NCBI GenBank assembly: GCA_947247005.1
Contig: OX365945.1
Location: 33,038,551 to 33,102,550, forward strand
Direction: 5' to 3'
Source of the DNA: Spisula solida
Lineage: Eukaryota > Mollusca > Bivalvia > Venerida > Mactridae
Length of the DNA: 64,000 nt
Below, piece after piece: positions 63,358 through 64,000 of the stretch (its first letter is position 1; every line of letters starts with the position of its first letter). The position numbers and the translations under genes are program-made. The notes under the pieces were generated by a model. The model did no database searches. It saw only the letters and a list, made by a program, of their open reading frames with translations, and was not told the origin of the DNA.

Positions 63358-64000
63358 CTGAAACCATACAATCAGGTAAATTACTAAAAATCACTTTTTA
63401 ATAATAAAATCAGTCACAACTTTTGAAATTTATTTATATTTCATAACAGACATGTTTGGAAAACTCCTTTCCTTCTTCAGTGTGATTTATATACCTACAA
63501 CTCACTTTACAATTTATTACCTACTCCTATGTAGGGGTTGGGGTCATGATGGTGAAAAAGTAGGCAAAGTATCAAAGCAATATGTCAATGGACTTTGAAG
63601 ATATAAGTGATTAAAAAACTTGTATTTTGAGAATTTGAATAAAGAACGTCCTTAGCAGATTTATAAATTCCAAGTTCCAGGTTAAAGGATAGGCCTTCAG
63701 GTACGAAAAGTATATTTACCCGGTACATTGATATATGAATTTGTAAGTAACTTAACTTGGCAATAATAGCAAATATCAGAGGTCATGCATACAAGGTGCG
63801 TACAGACTTCCAAACCTGAAATTCCCTGATTTGTATTCATTTTTCTTAATATCAAATCTAATCATATCAACGACAAGTAAGTACAGTCACATCAATAAAG
63901 TATATACAGTACAGCTGGTTATTTCTGATTTGGGCCTAAAACCGGTCTAGCTTTTATTTCTGCGTTTTTTATTTCTGCGCCCTGCGAGAAAATCGGTAAT

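Overview
The window is intron-rich, AT-rich animal DNA. It most resembles a mollusc, probably a bivalve. The reasons are the dense short inverted-repeat transposons, two 'pearl'-like/Helentron-type elements with ~145-bp core repeats and a GGAC microsatellite (a class described from bivalves), a LINE whose ORF begins with a PHD-like finger, and compact exons in long introns. The species cannot be named from the sequence. No bacterial-type operon, CRISPR array or intact transposase is seen.

Layout. (1) 1 to ~1560, minus strand: a decayed LINE with PHD-like finger, APE endonuclease and the start of the reverse transcriptase, running off the left edge. (2) 2000-5300: intergenic, with a minisatellite and a nested palindromic MITE pair. 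(3) 5329-10974, plus strand: a complete six-exon gene for a 141-aa calmodulin-like protein with four EF-hands, followed by a poly(A) signal and a 28-bp minisatellite. (4) 11.5-16.6 kb: intergenic, filled with MITEs, including a ~410-bp palindrome. (5) 46453 down to 16884, minus strand: a 15-exon gene whose exons all join in frame to give a 1148-aa Ser/Thr-rich, mostly disordered basic protein with a C-terminal coiled coil. I could not name its family. (6) 46.5-64 kb: two more minus-strand coding exons (56940-57129, a first exon with its own ATG; 63213-63357, internal) that are probably alternative 5' exons of the same locus or part of a neighbouring gene. They are embedded in minisatellites, MITEs, a LINE 3' fragment and the second Helentron-like element.

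The two main genes are convergent, with about 5.9 kb between their stop codons. Nothing suggests that they work together. The most informative structures are the phase-consistent 15-exon reconstruction, the minisatellite that seems to have grown from the stop-codon end of that gene, a Helentron-like element inside a MITE whose intact relatives serve as empty sites, a hAT-like MITE nested in a larger palindrome, and two equal-length 420-bp palindromes in different introns of the large gene.
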